Shown: positions 43,840-55,236 of the stretch, piece after piece
Layout of the letters: the number at the start of each line of letters is the position of its first letter
Position numbering within the stretch: position 1 is the first letter of the stretch
NCBI GenBank assembly: GCA_047967505.1
Contig: CM106540.1
DNA: 64,000 nucleotides
Direction: 5' to 3' (one strand)
From: Dipteris shenzhenensis
Taxonomy: Eukaryota > Polypodiophyta > Polypodiopsida > Gleicheniales
Position numbers and translations under genes: made by a program
Notes under the pieces: model-generated
The model's database searches: none
The model's input: only the letters and a program-made list of their open reading frames with translations
What the model was told of the DNA's origin: nothing

Positions 43840-44755
43840 CTATTTTGAGAAGACTACATCACGACTTACTATTACCTTCTTGGTAATAGGGTTATAGAGA
43901 CGGTAACCCTTCGCCTCTTCACTGTAGCCCAAGAAAATACACTTCCGGCTCTTCGGTTCCCATTTGGTCCTATTAGCATCAGGGACATGCACAAAATAGT
44001 CACATCCAAAAACTCTGAAATGTGCAGCTGAAGGTTTCTTACCAGAAAAGGCTTGTAGTGGAGTCATCCCGTTCATAGCTTTCGTGTAGCTACGACTCAA
44101 AATGTAAACTGCAGTGTTACATGTTTCGTGTAGCTCTAGAGGAGCCTTTGCCCTGCTGGCCTCTTTAGGAAAGGGCTGCCGATGCTGCTTGCCCATCATG
44201 CAAGCTTCACATACATCGGGCAGATCTGAAATTTCTGGTAGGTCTGCAATCATTCCACTTTTATGCATCTCCTTCAAAGAACTAAGGTTTAGATGACCAA
44301 ACCTTTCATGCCATAGCTTAGTGTTCTTCACATAGGATCGAGCATTAAAAGATGAGAGTTCAGAGATGTTGTTGCGTTGTGTACCTTTACCAATAACCTT
44401 TCCTTGAAGATCCAGGATTTGTGCACCATTCTTATTAAATTGAACTTTGAGGTCCCGATCCGTGATCGCAAAAATGGACAACAAGTTCCTCTTGATATCT
44501 AGCACATAAAGAACATCGGACAACTGTTTTACAACTCCATCTGACTTGAGAGCAATCACACCTTTTCATTTTGTTGGACATTTTGCATCATTGCCGACTG
44601 CTACCAGGATGTCATTCCCTTCCGGCTGTAGAGAGGTATACTAATCCTTCCGACTAGTCATGTGGCACGATGCACCACTGTGAATGATCCAAGGTTCATC
44701 CGTAGGTACATGAGCTGCCTCCATGCAAATCTCCTCAATTGCTATGAACAACTCT
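43840..44755 (-). pseudogene. Copia B protease-integrase, core deleted
   Basis: The region upstream of 44559 reads 'EPWIIHSGASCHMTSRKD' (protease active site D replaced by H: H-S-G) followed by stops. Frame 44559-43840 then gives the integrase zinc region ('LWHERFGHLNLSSL', 'CEACMMGKQHRQPFP') but passes from 'KAPLELHE' straight to 'TCNTAVYILSRSYTKAMNGM' at about 44128. That joins the position just before the first catalytic Asp to the C-terminal region. The D,D35E core of about 130 residues is missing with the frame kept. It ends with 'GYRLYNPITKKVIVSRDVVF'. Confidence 0.88.
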
Positions 44756-45606
44756 ACTAGTGCTGCTGCGTGCTGGCGCTGGACTCTTTCTTTACTTCGT
44801 TCTTCTCATTTGCAATCTTCTTTCGGCACTCATTCTGCTTGTTGCCTACCTTGTTGCAATAGAAGCACTTGATCTTCTTCTTTCTCTTTTTATCATCAGA
44901 AGAAGATGGGTTACCAGAGTCCTTACCCTTACCTTTCTTCTAGTGTAGAAAGCCGAATCTTCTCCAGTCCTTGTCTTTTGACGCATCTCCTCCTCCAGAA
45001 GCATCGCGTTGAAATCCTCAAAGTTGAGGGGTGGATTTTTGTTCTGCGTATTCAGTGCCATAACAAGACCGTCGTACTTTGTGGGAGAATCTGTATACAC
45101 CTTCATGCTAGATTCTCGCTGGTGATGGTGATGCCAATCGTAGTCGTCTGATCGCACAGATTCTTCACCCTGGTGATGAACTTCTCTGCCACTTCAGACT
45201 CAGACAATTTCTCGTTCGTGAGTTGAGTCTCTAGATTCTGAATCCGCATCTGATTCATGGTCTCGTACTAATTTTTCAAGACCGTCCATGCCTCCTCCGC
45301 TGTGGTGACATGTTGAATTAACATCATGATGGAATCACTTACACTGCAGACAATAGAACACAGTGCATCTGCATTTCTTCTTGTCCACGCAAGAATCTCA
45401 TCCGCAGTTGGTACTATCTATTGTCCTGCATTGGCTGGATCCGGCGGTCTCGCAACCGGCCTCACATCCACCCAAGTAGCAGTGTCCCAAAGCTCATATG
45501 CGCTTAGGATGGTCTTCATCTTGAACTTCTAGAGTGGATAATTAGAGCTGTCTAACTTTTCGCTTTCATCGAATGGTGGGATTTGCAGTCTTGCGGGCTG
45601 GGCCAT
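44756..45606 (-). pseudogene. Copia B gag
   Basis: Starts at 45606 (MAQPARLQIPPFDESEKLDS). UBN2-type gag: 'ADALCSIVCSVSDSIMMLIQ', 'AEEAWTVLKN', 'KVYTDSPTKYDGLVMALNTQ', 'LNFEDFNAMLLEEEMR'. Stops follow 'SNYPL', 'PANAGQ' and 'TVLKN', and there is a frameshift near 44945. The zinc knuckle reads C-F-Y-C-N-K-V-G-N-K-Q-N-E-C (~44850), with the usual His replaced by Asn. Confidence 0.85.
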
Positions 45607-45664
45607 CTCTCACAATCTGCTTGCAAACAGAAACACACTACCAAATCTTCTTGCTAGAGTCCAG

Positions 45665-45676
45665 GCTCTGATACCA
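45665..45676 (-). other. Copia B primer-binding site
   Basis: TGGTATCAGAGC on the minus strand, adjacent to the 5' LTR. Confidence 0.93.
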
Positions 45677-46327
45677 TGTAAGAAAACAATACAACATCTG
45701 TGCTCAATAGATAATAGGATCTCATACGCAAGAGAGAAAAAAAATAGTATGGAGAATAAAAAATTTGATTACTGTAGAACTGATACAATAGATGGCGCTG
45801 CCTCCCAACCGTGCGCTCCTATGAAAGAAGCTTAGATGGTGAGCTGGAAATAGTAGAGGACGGAGGCTGGATGCTAAGGAATTAGGGTTGCTATAGCTAG
45901 TATTAATATGGGCTTCACGGGCTTGCTCTTATATAGCCACCAATCATAATCGGTTGGGCTCAATTGGGTGACCGAACCAGTCCGCCCAAAATGGTCGACT
46001 GGGGGTCAGTACTGAAATAGGCCACTGACCACACGCCACTGACCACACGATAGAACCGGTGCACAAAATAGAGCAACTAACCTACCGTCTCCGTTCGGCC
46101 CCTCAACTCGAGAGGGGGCTACCCCAGGAAATGCTCCGTCTACCCGCAATGCGGTTAGTCATGGGATGCCTTCCCTCACTTGCATGTAGCCTAGTTGGCA
46201 GTGTGCCAACTCCATCCAGCCATCAGGCCACACATGGCCCCCAGCTGGTGTCCAAACCAGGACCTATTGGATAACCGAGCTACTCAAATGCCTTCTCCTC
46301 ATATGGGGGGCTTACAAGTAGAGTTAG
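45677..46327 (-). repeat. Copia B 5' LTR, part 1
   Basis: Matches the 3' LTR from its TGTAAGAAAAC end up to 'gtagagttag', where copia C is inserted. The rest is at 51874-51923. Confidence 0.9.
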
Positions 46328-46679
46328 TGTGAAGATAGTGGGAGAGAAGGAAGGAATCTCACTTGCGGCTTTCTCACATACACAATGGGGGAATACACAC
46401 AAAGGTGGAGGCTGAAAACAATTTTCCTCTTCTTAGTTGTGAAAGCCAAAAGAACTCTAGTACAAAGAAATAGAAGAACCCTATATGTGGGTCTCAAACC
46501 AAACTCAGCTAACTAAGGTGGCATACTAACTGAGCCATGAACTAGAGTAGATAAGGATAGCTGTCATCCAGCTATTATTCATGGGCGGTGTACCAACCGC
46601 ATCTGCAGCTAACAAGTCGGTGACATAAATGCACAATGGAAAACCTGACATATCACGAGTGGAGCTCGATATCTCAACA
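46328..46679 (-). repeat. Copia C 3' LTR
   Basis: 352 bp with TG...CA ends, nearly identical in structure to the copia A LTR. A polypurine tract follows. Confidence 0.92.
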
Positions 46680-48352
46680 CTCCCCCTTGAGCTCAATTCC
46701 AATTCTTGCACACTAAGCAGGTCTCTGAACTTGTGCAGCTTCTCTATGCTCAATGCCTTCGTGAATATGTCAGCTACCTGATCCTCTGTACTGCCATAAA
46801 CTAGATCAATAAGACATAGTAAAACCTTCTCTTGCACATAGTGATAATGCACCTCAATGTGCTTTGTTCTAGCATGATAGACTTGGTTATTTGCCAAGTG
46901 TATACTACTCATGTTGTCACAATAAATGACAATGGACCCATCTGTAGACTGATGCATATCATAAAGTAGCTTATGCAACCAAGCTACCTCACATGCAGCC
47001 ATTGCTACACCCCTGTACTCAACCTCTGTGCTTGACAAGGCAATTGTAGGCTATTTCTTACTGCTCCAAGTGACTTCAGCACTCCCAAAAGAGAACACAT
47101 ATCCACTGGTAGATCGTCTATCAGAAATACTACTAGCCCAATCAGCATCAGTGTATCCATGCAACTGTATCTGAACCCGAGTCTCATAAAATAGTCCATA
47201 CTACAATGTGGACTTCACATACCTGAGTATGCATCTAGCCACATCCAAATGCAATTTCCTTGGAGCCTGCATAAACTGACTTACCAATCCAACAGCATAG
47301 CTCAAATCTGACCTGGTAATAGTCATATAAATCAAACTTCCTACTATGCATCTGTACATAGTAGGGTCTTCCATAAGCTCACCTGCATTTGCGCTCAGCT
47401 TCACATTCTGCTCCAAAGGAACTGAAATAGGCTTACAGCCTGTCATCCCATATTTGGATAGCATGTCCAATCCATACTGCCTCTACAAGAGCCGTATCCC
47501 ACTTGGTGATCTAATCACCTCAATGCCCAAGAAATAACGTAGCTCTCCCAAATCCTTCATCTCAAACTTCTGCTTCAATAGCATTTTCACATGAAGGATA
47601 TCTTCATCACTATCACCTGTGATGATCAAATCATCAACATAAATGACAAGCAGCATAATACCTTTCTCTGTTTTTCTCACATAAAGTGAGAAATATGCCT
47701 TGGAAATGTGAAAGCCAATAATGACAAGATACTATCCTATCTTGTCAGACCATGCACTAGGTGCTTGCTTCAAGCCATACAAGGCTTTCTTCAACCTGTA
47801 AACAAACTCAAGATGAACAGCATGAACATAACCTGGTGGCTGCTCCATAAAGACCTCTTCTTGCAAATCACCATGCAAGAAGGCATTCTTTACATCCATT
47901 TGATGTAAAGACCATCCCTTTGATGTAGCCATAGCAATGACTGCTCTTATGGTTGCCATCCTTGCAACCAGACTGAATGTTTCTTCATAATCAATTCCAT
48001 ATGTCTGTGCATACCCCTTGAGAACTAATCTTGCCTTGTATCTATTCACAGAACCATCTACATTATGCTTCACCTTATAAACCCACTTACAGCCAATTGC
48101 ATTCTTGTCTTTAGGCAAAAACACCAATTCCCATGTAGCATTTGCTTCCAAGGTATCCATTTCTTCATCCATGGCTTTCTCCCATTTTTCTTTTCCCATG
48201 GCTTGCTCAAAAGAAGTGGGTTCTGGTTCTTGTATCACTTTGACCATATAGGCATAGTGAATGGCTGTAAATCCATCATATTTCAACCTATCCACAGGAT
48301 ACCTAGCTCTGGTAGACGTGCACAAAATAGGCTCACTTCTAGGTGCTCTCAA
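46526..48352 (-). pseudogene. Copia C reverse transcriptase-RNase H
   Basis: The RT starts in frame 48352-47732 ('WELVFLPKDKNAIGCKWVYK', 'HQMDVKNAFLHGDLQEEVFM', 'ALYGLKQAPSAW'). After a short break it continues in 47680-47483 ('LLVIYVDDLIITG', 'MKDLGELRYFLGIEV'), then 47470-47201 ('YMTITRSDLSYAVG'). RNase H pieces are in 47199-47005 and 47038-46526 ('MSSTEVEYRGVAMAACEVAW', 'VIYCDNMSSIHLANNQVYHA'). Compared with copia A, the join MKDLGELRYF is intact here and broken in A; other breaks are unique to C, so the two copies decayed independently. Confidence 0.9.
46680..46694 (-). other. Copia C polypurine tract
   Basis: GAGCTCAAGGGGGAG on the minus strand. Confidence 0.85.
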
Positions 48353-48620
48353 AACATCCTTGGTCTTCTTACTCTAGGTGAAACAACATAAGGAATACCC
48401 AACTCATCATCAATGCTCTGTTCTGAGCCACTAGATTCACCATCCACATAAGAGTGACCTGCATTCACATCACCTTCTCTTTTTCTTTTAGTGATACCTG
48501 CATACCACTATCTGCATTGCTTTGAGGATATTCTCCTGATCTCAATCTACCTATCCATGGTGAAGTATGTGAACCATTGCTAGAGGACACTACAGGTCCA
48601 CTAATATTTTGTGATTGTTG

Positions 48621-49990
48621 CTATGAATTCTGTGCAACATTACCATTCTGTGCATCTACATCATCAATCACATTTATTGGTTTATACCAGCTACTCATCT
48701 CATCAAAAATAACATCTCTGCTCACTGTAAACTTACGAGAAGAAGGGTTATAGCATCTATACCCTTTCTGCTGTAGAGAATAACCAATAAAGATGCACTT
48801 CTCAGCTTTTGGATCCAACTTGGACCTCAACTCATCTGGCACATGAACATAGGCAATGCAACCAAAAATTTTCAAATGAGAAATATCTGGTTTCCTACCA
48901 GTATACATCTCCTCTGGCATCATGCCATGTATTGCTGCAGTGGGAGTCCTGTTCATTATGTAAACTGCTTCAGCAATTGCTTCAGCCCAAGAATAACCTG
49001 GTAGGTCTTTTTCATTTAGCATGGCCCAAGATACCTCTCCAATATGCCTATTTTTCCTTTCTGCAAGTCCATTTTGGTGTGGGGTATGACTGCATGAATA
49101 TTGCTGCTTTATGCCATGCTCCTGCAGGAGCCTTGCAAACTCATTCTAGAGGTACTCTCCCCCTCCATCTGACCTTAGGCATTTGATTTGCAGGCTTGTT
49201 TCTTTTTCAACCATAGCTTTAAAAGCTTTGAAATGCCCAAACACTTCACTTTTCTTTTCATAAAATACACCCTTGAAACTCTTTTGCTGTAGTCATCAAT
49301 AAAAGTGACAAAATAATGACAGCCTCTAATAGATGCAGCTTTAGTAGTCCACACATCAGAGTGGATTAATTCCAATGGCTTCTTACTCTCTTGAACATGT
49401 CTAGGAAATGGTTTCCTTGCCTGTTTTCCAAATTGACAAGCTTCACATACCTTATGCATTTTTGCAACCTTGAATTTAGGCAATCCTGCAATAATATTTT
49501 GGGCCTGCATTGATTTAAGTCGCTGTACATTAACATGACCAATGCGTTTATGCCAGATATCAATATCTGCAACTACACTGGTCCCATGTGCAAACATTGC
49601 AACACTCAATTCAGGCATGTCCGCATCCAACGTAAACATCCTGCCCTTCTTCTTTCCTTTTGCTATCAAGCGACCGTTATTTTTCATATCCTCAACAAAG
49701 CATCCATGAGGATTAAATCTGTCCTATAAGCCCTGCTCAACCATTTGACCTACAGAAACTAGGTTCTTGGTGATGTTCGGGACATGAAATACATCAGACA
49801 TGTATTTCTTTTTCCCATCTGGCATAGACAAAGGAATTTTACCAATCTGCACAATAGGATGTGCAGTATCATCAGGTCCAGTCTCCACAAATCTTGGTTT
49901 TTCCATTTTCCTTGCATCCTGCATTTATTCTGCATGACCTGTCAGGTGGTTTGATGCACCTGAGTCAACATACCACACATCATTTCTTTC
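48621..49990 (-). pseudogene. Copia C protease-integrase
   Basis: The protease region 'DVWYVDSGASNHLTGHAE' (~49965) is followed by a stop. Frame 49924-49724 continues protease ('VGQMVEQGL') and frame 49687-49175 gives integrase: 'DIWHKRIGHVNVQRLKSMQ', 'CEACQFGKQARKPFP', 'ELIHSDVWTTKAAS' (first Asp). The segment with S-D-G-G (second Asp), lost in copia A, is retained near 49168, followed by a stop in the next codons. The C-terminal part is frame 49022-48621 ('SWAEAIAEAVYIMNRTP', 'GYRCYNPSSRKFTVSRDVIF'). Confidence 0.88.
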
Positions 49991-50099
49991 TTCTGCACTT
50001 GTCACAGAATTGGTCATGTGCTGAACCATAAACAGATGCTCATTTTTGTCATCACCCTGTCTACTAGAAGATGCATAATTCCCTTGCTGCAATTTTCCA

Positions 50100-50979
50100 T
50101 TCATGATGTCATTCTACTTTTTATAGCAGTCTTTAGCCATATGACCCATTTTACCACAGTAGTAGCATTCAACATTGCTATTTCCATTTTGGCCTCTCTG
50201 CCATCTACCATGACCTCTTTGGCTCCCCATGCCTCTAGAGTTACCACATCCTCCTCCATAGGACTGGTTTTCTTGAGTTTGCTGCATATTCTGATTTCTA
50301 CCATGGCCTCCAGATCGGCCTGCTCTACCTTTGCCTCTACCTTTTCCAGCATTTGAGTAGAAGACAGTTTCTTTTGAAGTTCCTCCTGAAGAAGATGCAC
50401 ACATTTCTCTGCTCTTCAGAAATTAAAAGAGCAACAACTCCTCAAAATCAAGAAATTTTTCATAGATGGCAATGGATGTCCGGAACTGTGCATAATCCTT
50501 TCCTAGACCATTCAAGGTCACAGAAACTAAATCATCATCTTCCACTCACGACCGAATGGAAGCAAGTGCATCTGCAATTTTCTTCACCTTCATGTGGTAG
50601 TCATTGATGCTCATATTTTCTCTCTGCACATTGTGCAACTCCTACTTGAGCTGCATTTTCTTGGCTTGCGTATTTGTGTTGTACATTTTTGCCAAAGTAT
50701 CCCATGCTTCATTTGGTGTACTTGCATCCTGATCATAGAATCTGAAATACTAATAGACAGCCAGTACATAATTTTTTTGGCTCTCTCATTCCATCCTTTA
50801 AATGCTTGCATTTCCTATTGATTGGGAACATTAGGAAGAACTGGTTCTTCTTCATTTCCTGTAATGAACTACCAATAGCCTTTTCCCATAAGGAAATTCG
50901 TCATTCTAAACTTCCATGCTTGGAAGTTGTTCTTGTCAAGCTTTTCAGTGACAATCTATGAAAGAGAATCAGACGCCAT
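50100..50979 (-). pseudogene. Copia C gag
   Basis: Starts at 50979 (MASDSLS, then a stop). Further stops and a frameshift disrupt the UBN2-type domain. Frame 50404-50114 carries the Gly/Arg-rich linker and an intact zinc knuckle C-Y-Y-C-G-K-M-G-H-M-A-K-D-C, which is interrupted in copia A. Confidence 0.88.
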
Positions 50980-51511
50980 TACAGGACACTGCAAAATATT
51001 CTGTCACTGTAAAAAACAAAGCTTTTGCCTCACAAGGGCAAATCTGCAAAACTGACGAAAGTGGTATTTGACCACACAGTCACTTCCTAGTGACGATTTT
51101 GCATGAACAGGCAATAAGAATGATTTTGTAAATCCCAATATCTCTGCACAAAGGCATACAATGCAATTTCTGTGGCAACTTTTCACTGACCTGTAGAGCA
51201 GTGGTCGCACAGCAAAAACAGAGCCTTTTCCTCAGAGCTTGCGGAGAACTTCTGCCTCCAAAACGGGCCCCGAAATGGCCTCGAATCAGAAAAATAAAGT
51301 CAGATAGGGCTTTTCCCTGTCCCGTAGCATATACTACCCTCTCGCCACACCGGGAAGGGCGTCTCAATCTGAGACAATGCACTCTTGCACTTTCTGGTTG
51401 TGCTACCTGTGGAGATTTGCTCCCAAACTCGAAAAAGGAAAGCAACACTGGTCCTCTTACCAGGACACCGCGAACTTGGTTTGTTTTCTTGAGCTCCTTA
51501 CCATGAACCAG

Positions 51512-51523
51512 GCTCTGATACCA
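51512..51523 (-). other. Copia C primer-binding site
   Basis: TGGTATCAGAGC on the minus strand, adjacent to the 5' LTR. Confidence 0.93.
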
Positions 51524-51873
51524 TGTGATGATAGTGGGAGAGAAGGAAGGACTCACTTGCGGCTTTCTCACATACACAATGGGGGAATACACACAAAGGT
51601 GGAGGCTGAAAACAGTTTTCCTCTTCTTAGATGTGAAAGCCAAAAGAACTCTAGTACAAAGAAATAGAAGAAGCCTATATGTGGGTCTCAAACCAAACTC
51701 AGCTAACTAAGGTGGCATACTAACTGAGCCACAAACTAGAGTACATAAGGATAGCTGTCATCCAGCTATTATTCATGGGCGGTGTACAAACCGCATCTGT
51801 AGCTAACAAGTCGGTGACATAAATGCACAACGGTCACCCTGGCATATCATGAGTGGAGCTCGATATCTCAACA
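51524..51873 (-). repeat. Copia C 5' LTR
   Basis: 350 bp, 2 bp shorter than its partner near 51550. It ends CTCAACA in plus reading, then 'ttag' of the target. Confidence 0.9.
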
Positions 51874-51923
51874 TTAGCTGGTTCCTGCGTAGTTACATGA
51901 GAGTGGAGCATTGATATCTAATA
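51874..51923 (-). repeat. Copia B 5' LTR, part 2
   Basis: The last 50 bp of the B 5' LTR, matching 41907-41958 of the 3' LTR. It ends 'ctaata' where the other has 'ctaaca'. Confidence 0.88.
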
Positions 51924-52400
51924 ATATAATGGTGGAAATGGCAATAGAGGCTCGTCTTTTGATCCGATTGTGGTTCATATTCTGATAAACTCTTATGTAA
52001 TTTAGAAAAGAAAGTGAACCACAATTTGGATCTAAATAGTTGTAAGGCTAAGTGGGGGAGAGTGAGTCAACATTCATTATACTTGTGGGTGTGGTTTGGT
52101 CCTCCAATTCCTTGCATCTTGGGGAAATTGTAGACCATGAAGATGAGGACTAGTGGATGTGAGTGCTTGTTGTGTGTTCTTGAAAGTGGTCTATACTCTG
52201 ACTCCTTGTGTTTTGGGAAACTTGTGGACCATGATCATGAATGCCAATGAATGCAACTGTTAGTGAGGAGTCTTGACTCTCAAGCTAAGGGCCTTAGATA
52301 TGGAGAGAAGGGGGAGACAAGATGGCAATGATTTGAGGAGAAACAAGGCACTTGTTGCAACTATGAATGCACAATCAGAATTGCCTGAAACAAGAAATGC
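51924..52400. other. Stretch between copia B and hAT remnant
   Basis: No gene recognised. It could include the 5' end of the hAT element, but no terminal inverted repeat is evident. Confidence 0.35.
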
Positions 52401-54200
52401 CAATCTTCAAGACAAGTTGTGACTAAGCAAACTATGGATGCATGGAGTCATGTCCATGCTAGTATTCATATGCCTAAAAATGTTCCCAGGGTTGAACAAC
52501 GAGTTGTAGAAGGGGATCTCATTGCCGAAATAGGCACTACCCCAATGCTTGATCCATCCTGTGAGGTTGTTAACCAAGATATGGGGAGAGGATTTACGTG
52601 GGTGTCACAATTCTCTCAAAGAGGTATTCAACGTGCATAGGGGGAAAAACGTAAGTCACATGGTCCAAAATGGGACTTTGTCATTAATGTTCATGACTAC
52701 GTTGAGTGGAAATGCAAGTATTGTGGAATAGAAAAAATCTGGGAGAGCACCTTGCATGAGGGGCCACTTGCTTAGTGACTCAAGAAAGAGCCTTCAGTGT
52801 TGTGTGGCCCTAGGAGCTGCTTTGCAGTAGCTCACACATTGACAGAGAAGTTGCAATCTTCTGGAAAATATGAAGAAGATCAATTTGGGAAAGTCAAGGT
52901 GTAAGTGGAGTAGAGTCTATAAGCATACACGGTGACAAAAGTACAAGTGTTGTAGGCTCCCGGAGGCCTTTCACATGTCAATTAATGCCTCAAATGTAAA
53001 GAAGTCAGGGACATATATGGCTTGTGTATTATCAAAGGTTATAAGAGAGTTAGGCCCTCAAAAGGTTGTTCAAGTTGTCATGGATAATGCCAAGAGTTGT
53101 AAAAAGGCAGGTAAAATATTGCAAAGGGTGTATACCAATCTATATGCATCTACATGTTGTATGCATACTTTAAATCTTTCATTGAAAGATTGGTATAAAC
53201 AAGTGCCCTAGTTCAAAGAGATTGTTTGTGATGATCGAGACCGTGGAGTTTATACAATCGAAGCAATGCATCTAAAGCAATCTTTATGTCTCGTGATGGT
53301 TCTACCATGTTGCAATTTCCAGCAACCATGAAATTTTCTATGTACTTCTACACTTTGCAATCCCTATTGTAAAATAGGAGTTTTCTTATAGAGATATTTC
53401 ATTGTGATGCATTTGAATGATGGATGTCAGAGTTAATCGATAGGTCAACAAAGAAGAAAATGCATGACCTGAAAGAAACATTGGGATCCCTTACATTATG
53501 GAAACAGTTTGAGGATGTTGCTAATGTTATGAAACCTATTTTATATGCACTTAGGGATTTGGTCTCAAAGGCTCAAACAATCGGAAAAGCATTGATGCAC
53601 TTTTGGAGTATTGAGCAAGCTCTTATTGTTGCGAGGAATCCCCCTGCTTGCCTAGGCCAAGAGAATGAGAGAAGACCATTTAATGCTACCAAGTGCAAGG
53701 AATTGTGGCAATTGTTTAGGCCTTGATGGGAGCAAGCTCAGAATGCATTGCATAGCGTTGGGTACTTTTAGACCTTGAGTGGTGGAATATGAAGCCCGAA
53801 GAGATCCCAATTGTTATGCATGACTTTCATAAGGTGGTGCAACATTATTATCCCCAAAGCCATGAGTTCGCAAAGTGTTGTAATGAGTTAGCCAAGTATG
53901 GATGCAAGGAGGAGTTGTTTGCATCGAGTGATTTTGAAGCATTGGTAGAAACTACATATACTTGGCAATGGTGGATGATAAATGGTGGCATGTGTGAGCT
54001 TCTACACCCAATTGCAATGAGTATTCTTTCATAGACATGCTCAAACTCAAGCTCAGAAAGAAACTGGAGTCATTACAAGTACATTCATAGTACTTTACAA
54101 AATAAACTTCCAGAGGATTGAGCTGAGAAGTTAGTGTACATCTATGCCATTCATAAAATCTTGGAAACATTAGGAGATGTGGGATATGAGGAGAAAGTTA
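52400..54200 (+). pseudogene. Decayed hAT transposase
   Basis: Domains in order: a BED-type zinc finger start 'GPKWDFVINVHDYVEWKCKY' then C-G (52662-52725; C-X2-C visible); 'ELGPQKVVQVVMDNAKSCKK' then 'TCCMHTLNLSLKDW' (53038-53200), the DUF659/hAT catalytic region; 'KQFEDVANVMKPILYALRDL' (53505); and the C-terminal dimerisation region 'WWMINGGMCELLHPIAMSIL' followed by 'SERNWSHYKYIHS' and 'AEKLVYIYA' (53970-54150). The pieces lie in three different frames with stops between them. Length and order fit a plant hAT transposase of 650-750 residues. An acidic stretch with many Asp/Glu codons follows (54250-54430), as often at hAT C-termini. Inactive. Confidence 0.88.
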
Positions 54201-54544
54201 CAAATGGACCTACGATATCTCACCTGATGCTATCCAACATGAAGTAGTCCCATCGTTGCAAATTCTGGAACCCCAAGAAGAGGATGAAACTCGGACTAAT
54301 GGTGCAACATTCGAGGAGGATAGCAAAGAGGAGGATGAATCTGATGAAGATCAAAATAATATTCTCCTTCCACATGGGCTTGAAGATGAGGACATTGATG
54401 ACAAACATGATGAGGATAGTGACTCATGAATTGTGGCAATGATGGCAATAGGGTTTGGAATGTCTCATTGTATTCTAAATGTGTTCTTGTTTTTTAATTG
54501 CAAGTTGCGAATTAGGGTGAGATAAGAATTTTGCATTGCATAGT
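54201..54544 (+). other. hAT 3' region
   Basis: Acidic C-terminal coding remnant to 54429, then non-coding. No terminal inverted repeat found. Confidence 0.4.
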
Positions 54545-55196
54545 ATTGTCTTGTTGGATGTTGTCGATGGGTGGCAATATGATATTGTCTCATCATGCAT
54601 TGTAAATATCTTGTGTTTAGAGTTTGGGATGAAGACTTAAATCTTCCTTGTGGCCATCACATATGCCTCTGGGTGGTAATGCCAATTGCAATGCTCTTGA
54701 CTTCATTCGCTTGAGAGCACACCAACTAGCATACCACACACCATCATATGCGATAGAAGCCTATGCGATGGACAATTGGAAGAAGCATATTCAAAGTGAT
54801 ATTTCTTGTCTTTGGTAACATTATTTTATGATGACTTTCGAGTAAATTTTAAGAGAGAGAGAGAGATAGAGAAGTTTTATTATGTCATGTTGTACATACT
54901 ATTGATGGGTAGCAGTATGTTATTGTCTCATCATGCATTGTAAATGTCTTGTGCTCAGGGTTCTGTGTTTGAAGACTCGATTCTCCTATGTTGCCATCGC
55001 ATAGGCCTCTGGGTGGTAATGCCAATTGTAGTGCTCTTAACCAGGTTCATTTTCTCAAGCGCATGGCAACTAATATACAACTCACTTTCATATGCAATAG
55101 AGGCCCATGCGATGATGTGTGGAAGAAGCATATGCAAAGTGATATTTCTTGTCTTTGGTACTATTCTAAGTTTAATGACTTTAGAGATAAGTTTTG

Positions 55197-55232
<36 letters not shown>
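54545..55232. repeat. 338-bp tandem duplication with GA tails
   Basis: The landmark 'gtctcatcatgcattgtaaat' (split here) occurs at 54587 and 54925 (338 bp apart). Both units share 'cctctgggtggtaatgccaa' and 'agtgatatttcttgtctttg' and end in a GA run (54854-54875 and 55200-55232). Each contains a separated inverted repeat; in unit 2 CATCGCATAGGCCTCT (54995-55010) pairs with 55099-55114, one mismatch. Confidence 0.85.

Positions 55233-55236
<4 letters not shown>

Larger units (their letters stand above)
46328..51873 (-). mobile_element. Copia element C (5546 bp), nested in B
   Basis: Same family as copia A (LTR, gag and pol closely similar throughout), minus strand, inserted in the 5' LTR of copia B. 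LTRs 46328-46679 (352 bp) and 51524-51873 (350 bp). The target duplication is 'ttag' (46324-46327 and 51874-51877), one base short of the usual five. All domains are present but broken by many stops and frameshifts. Confidence 0.92.
41247..51923 (-). mobile_element. Copia element B, with copia C inside
   Basis: A second copia family on the minus strand. LTRs of about 700 bp (41247-41958 and 45677-46327 plus 51874-51923), primer site at 45665, polypurine tract at 41959. Near-perfect 5-bp target duplication ACATA / ATATA (41242-41246, 51924-51928). Removing copia C leaves about 5.1 kb. The internal region is only 3.7 kb because the integrase catalytic core is deleted. Remaining frames have several stops, so it is dead and could only have moved in trans after the deletion. 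Confidence 0.9.

Noticed and set aside
51080-51691. 203-residue minus frame ahead of copia C gag
   Set aside because: Covers the 5' LTR, primer site and leader of copia C; the matching copia A frames (38963-39291) fall in the same LTR/leader stretch. Non-coding.
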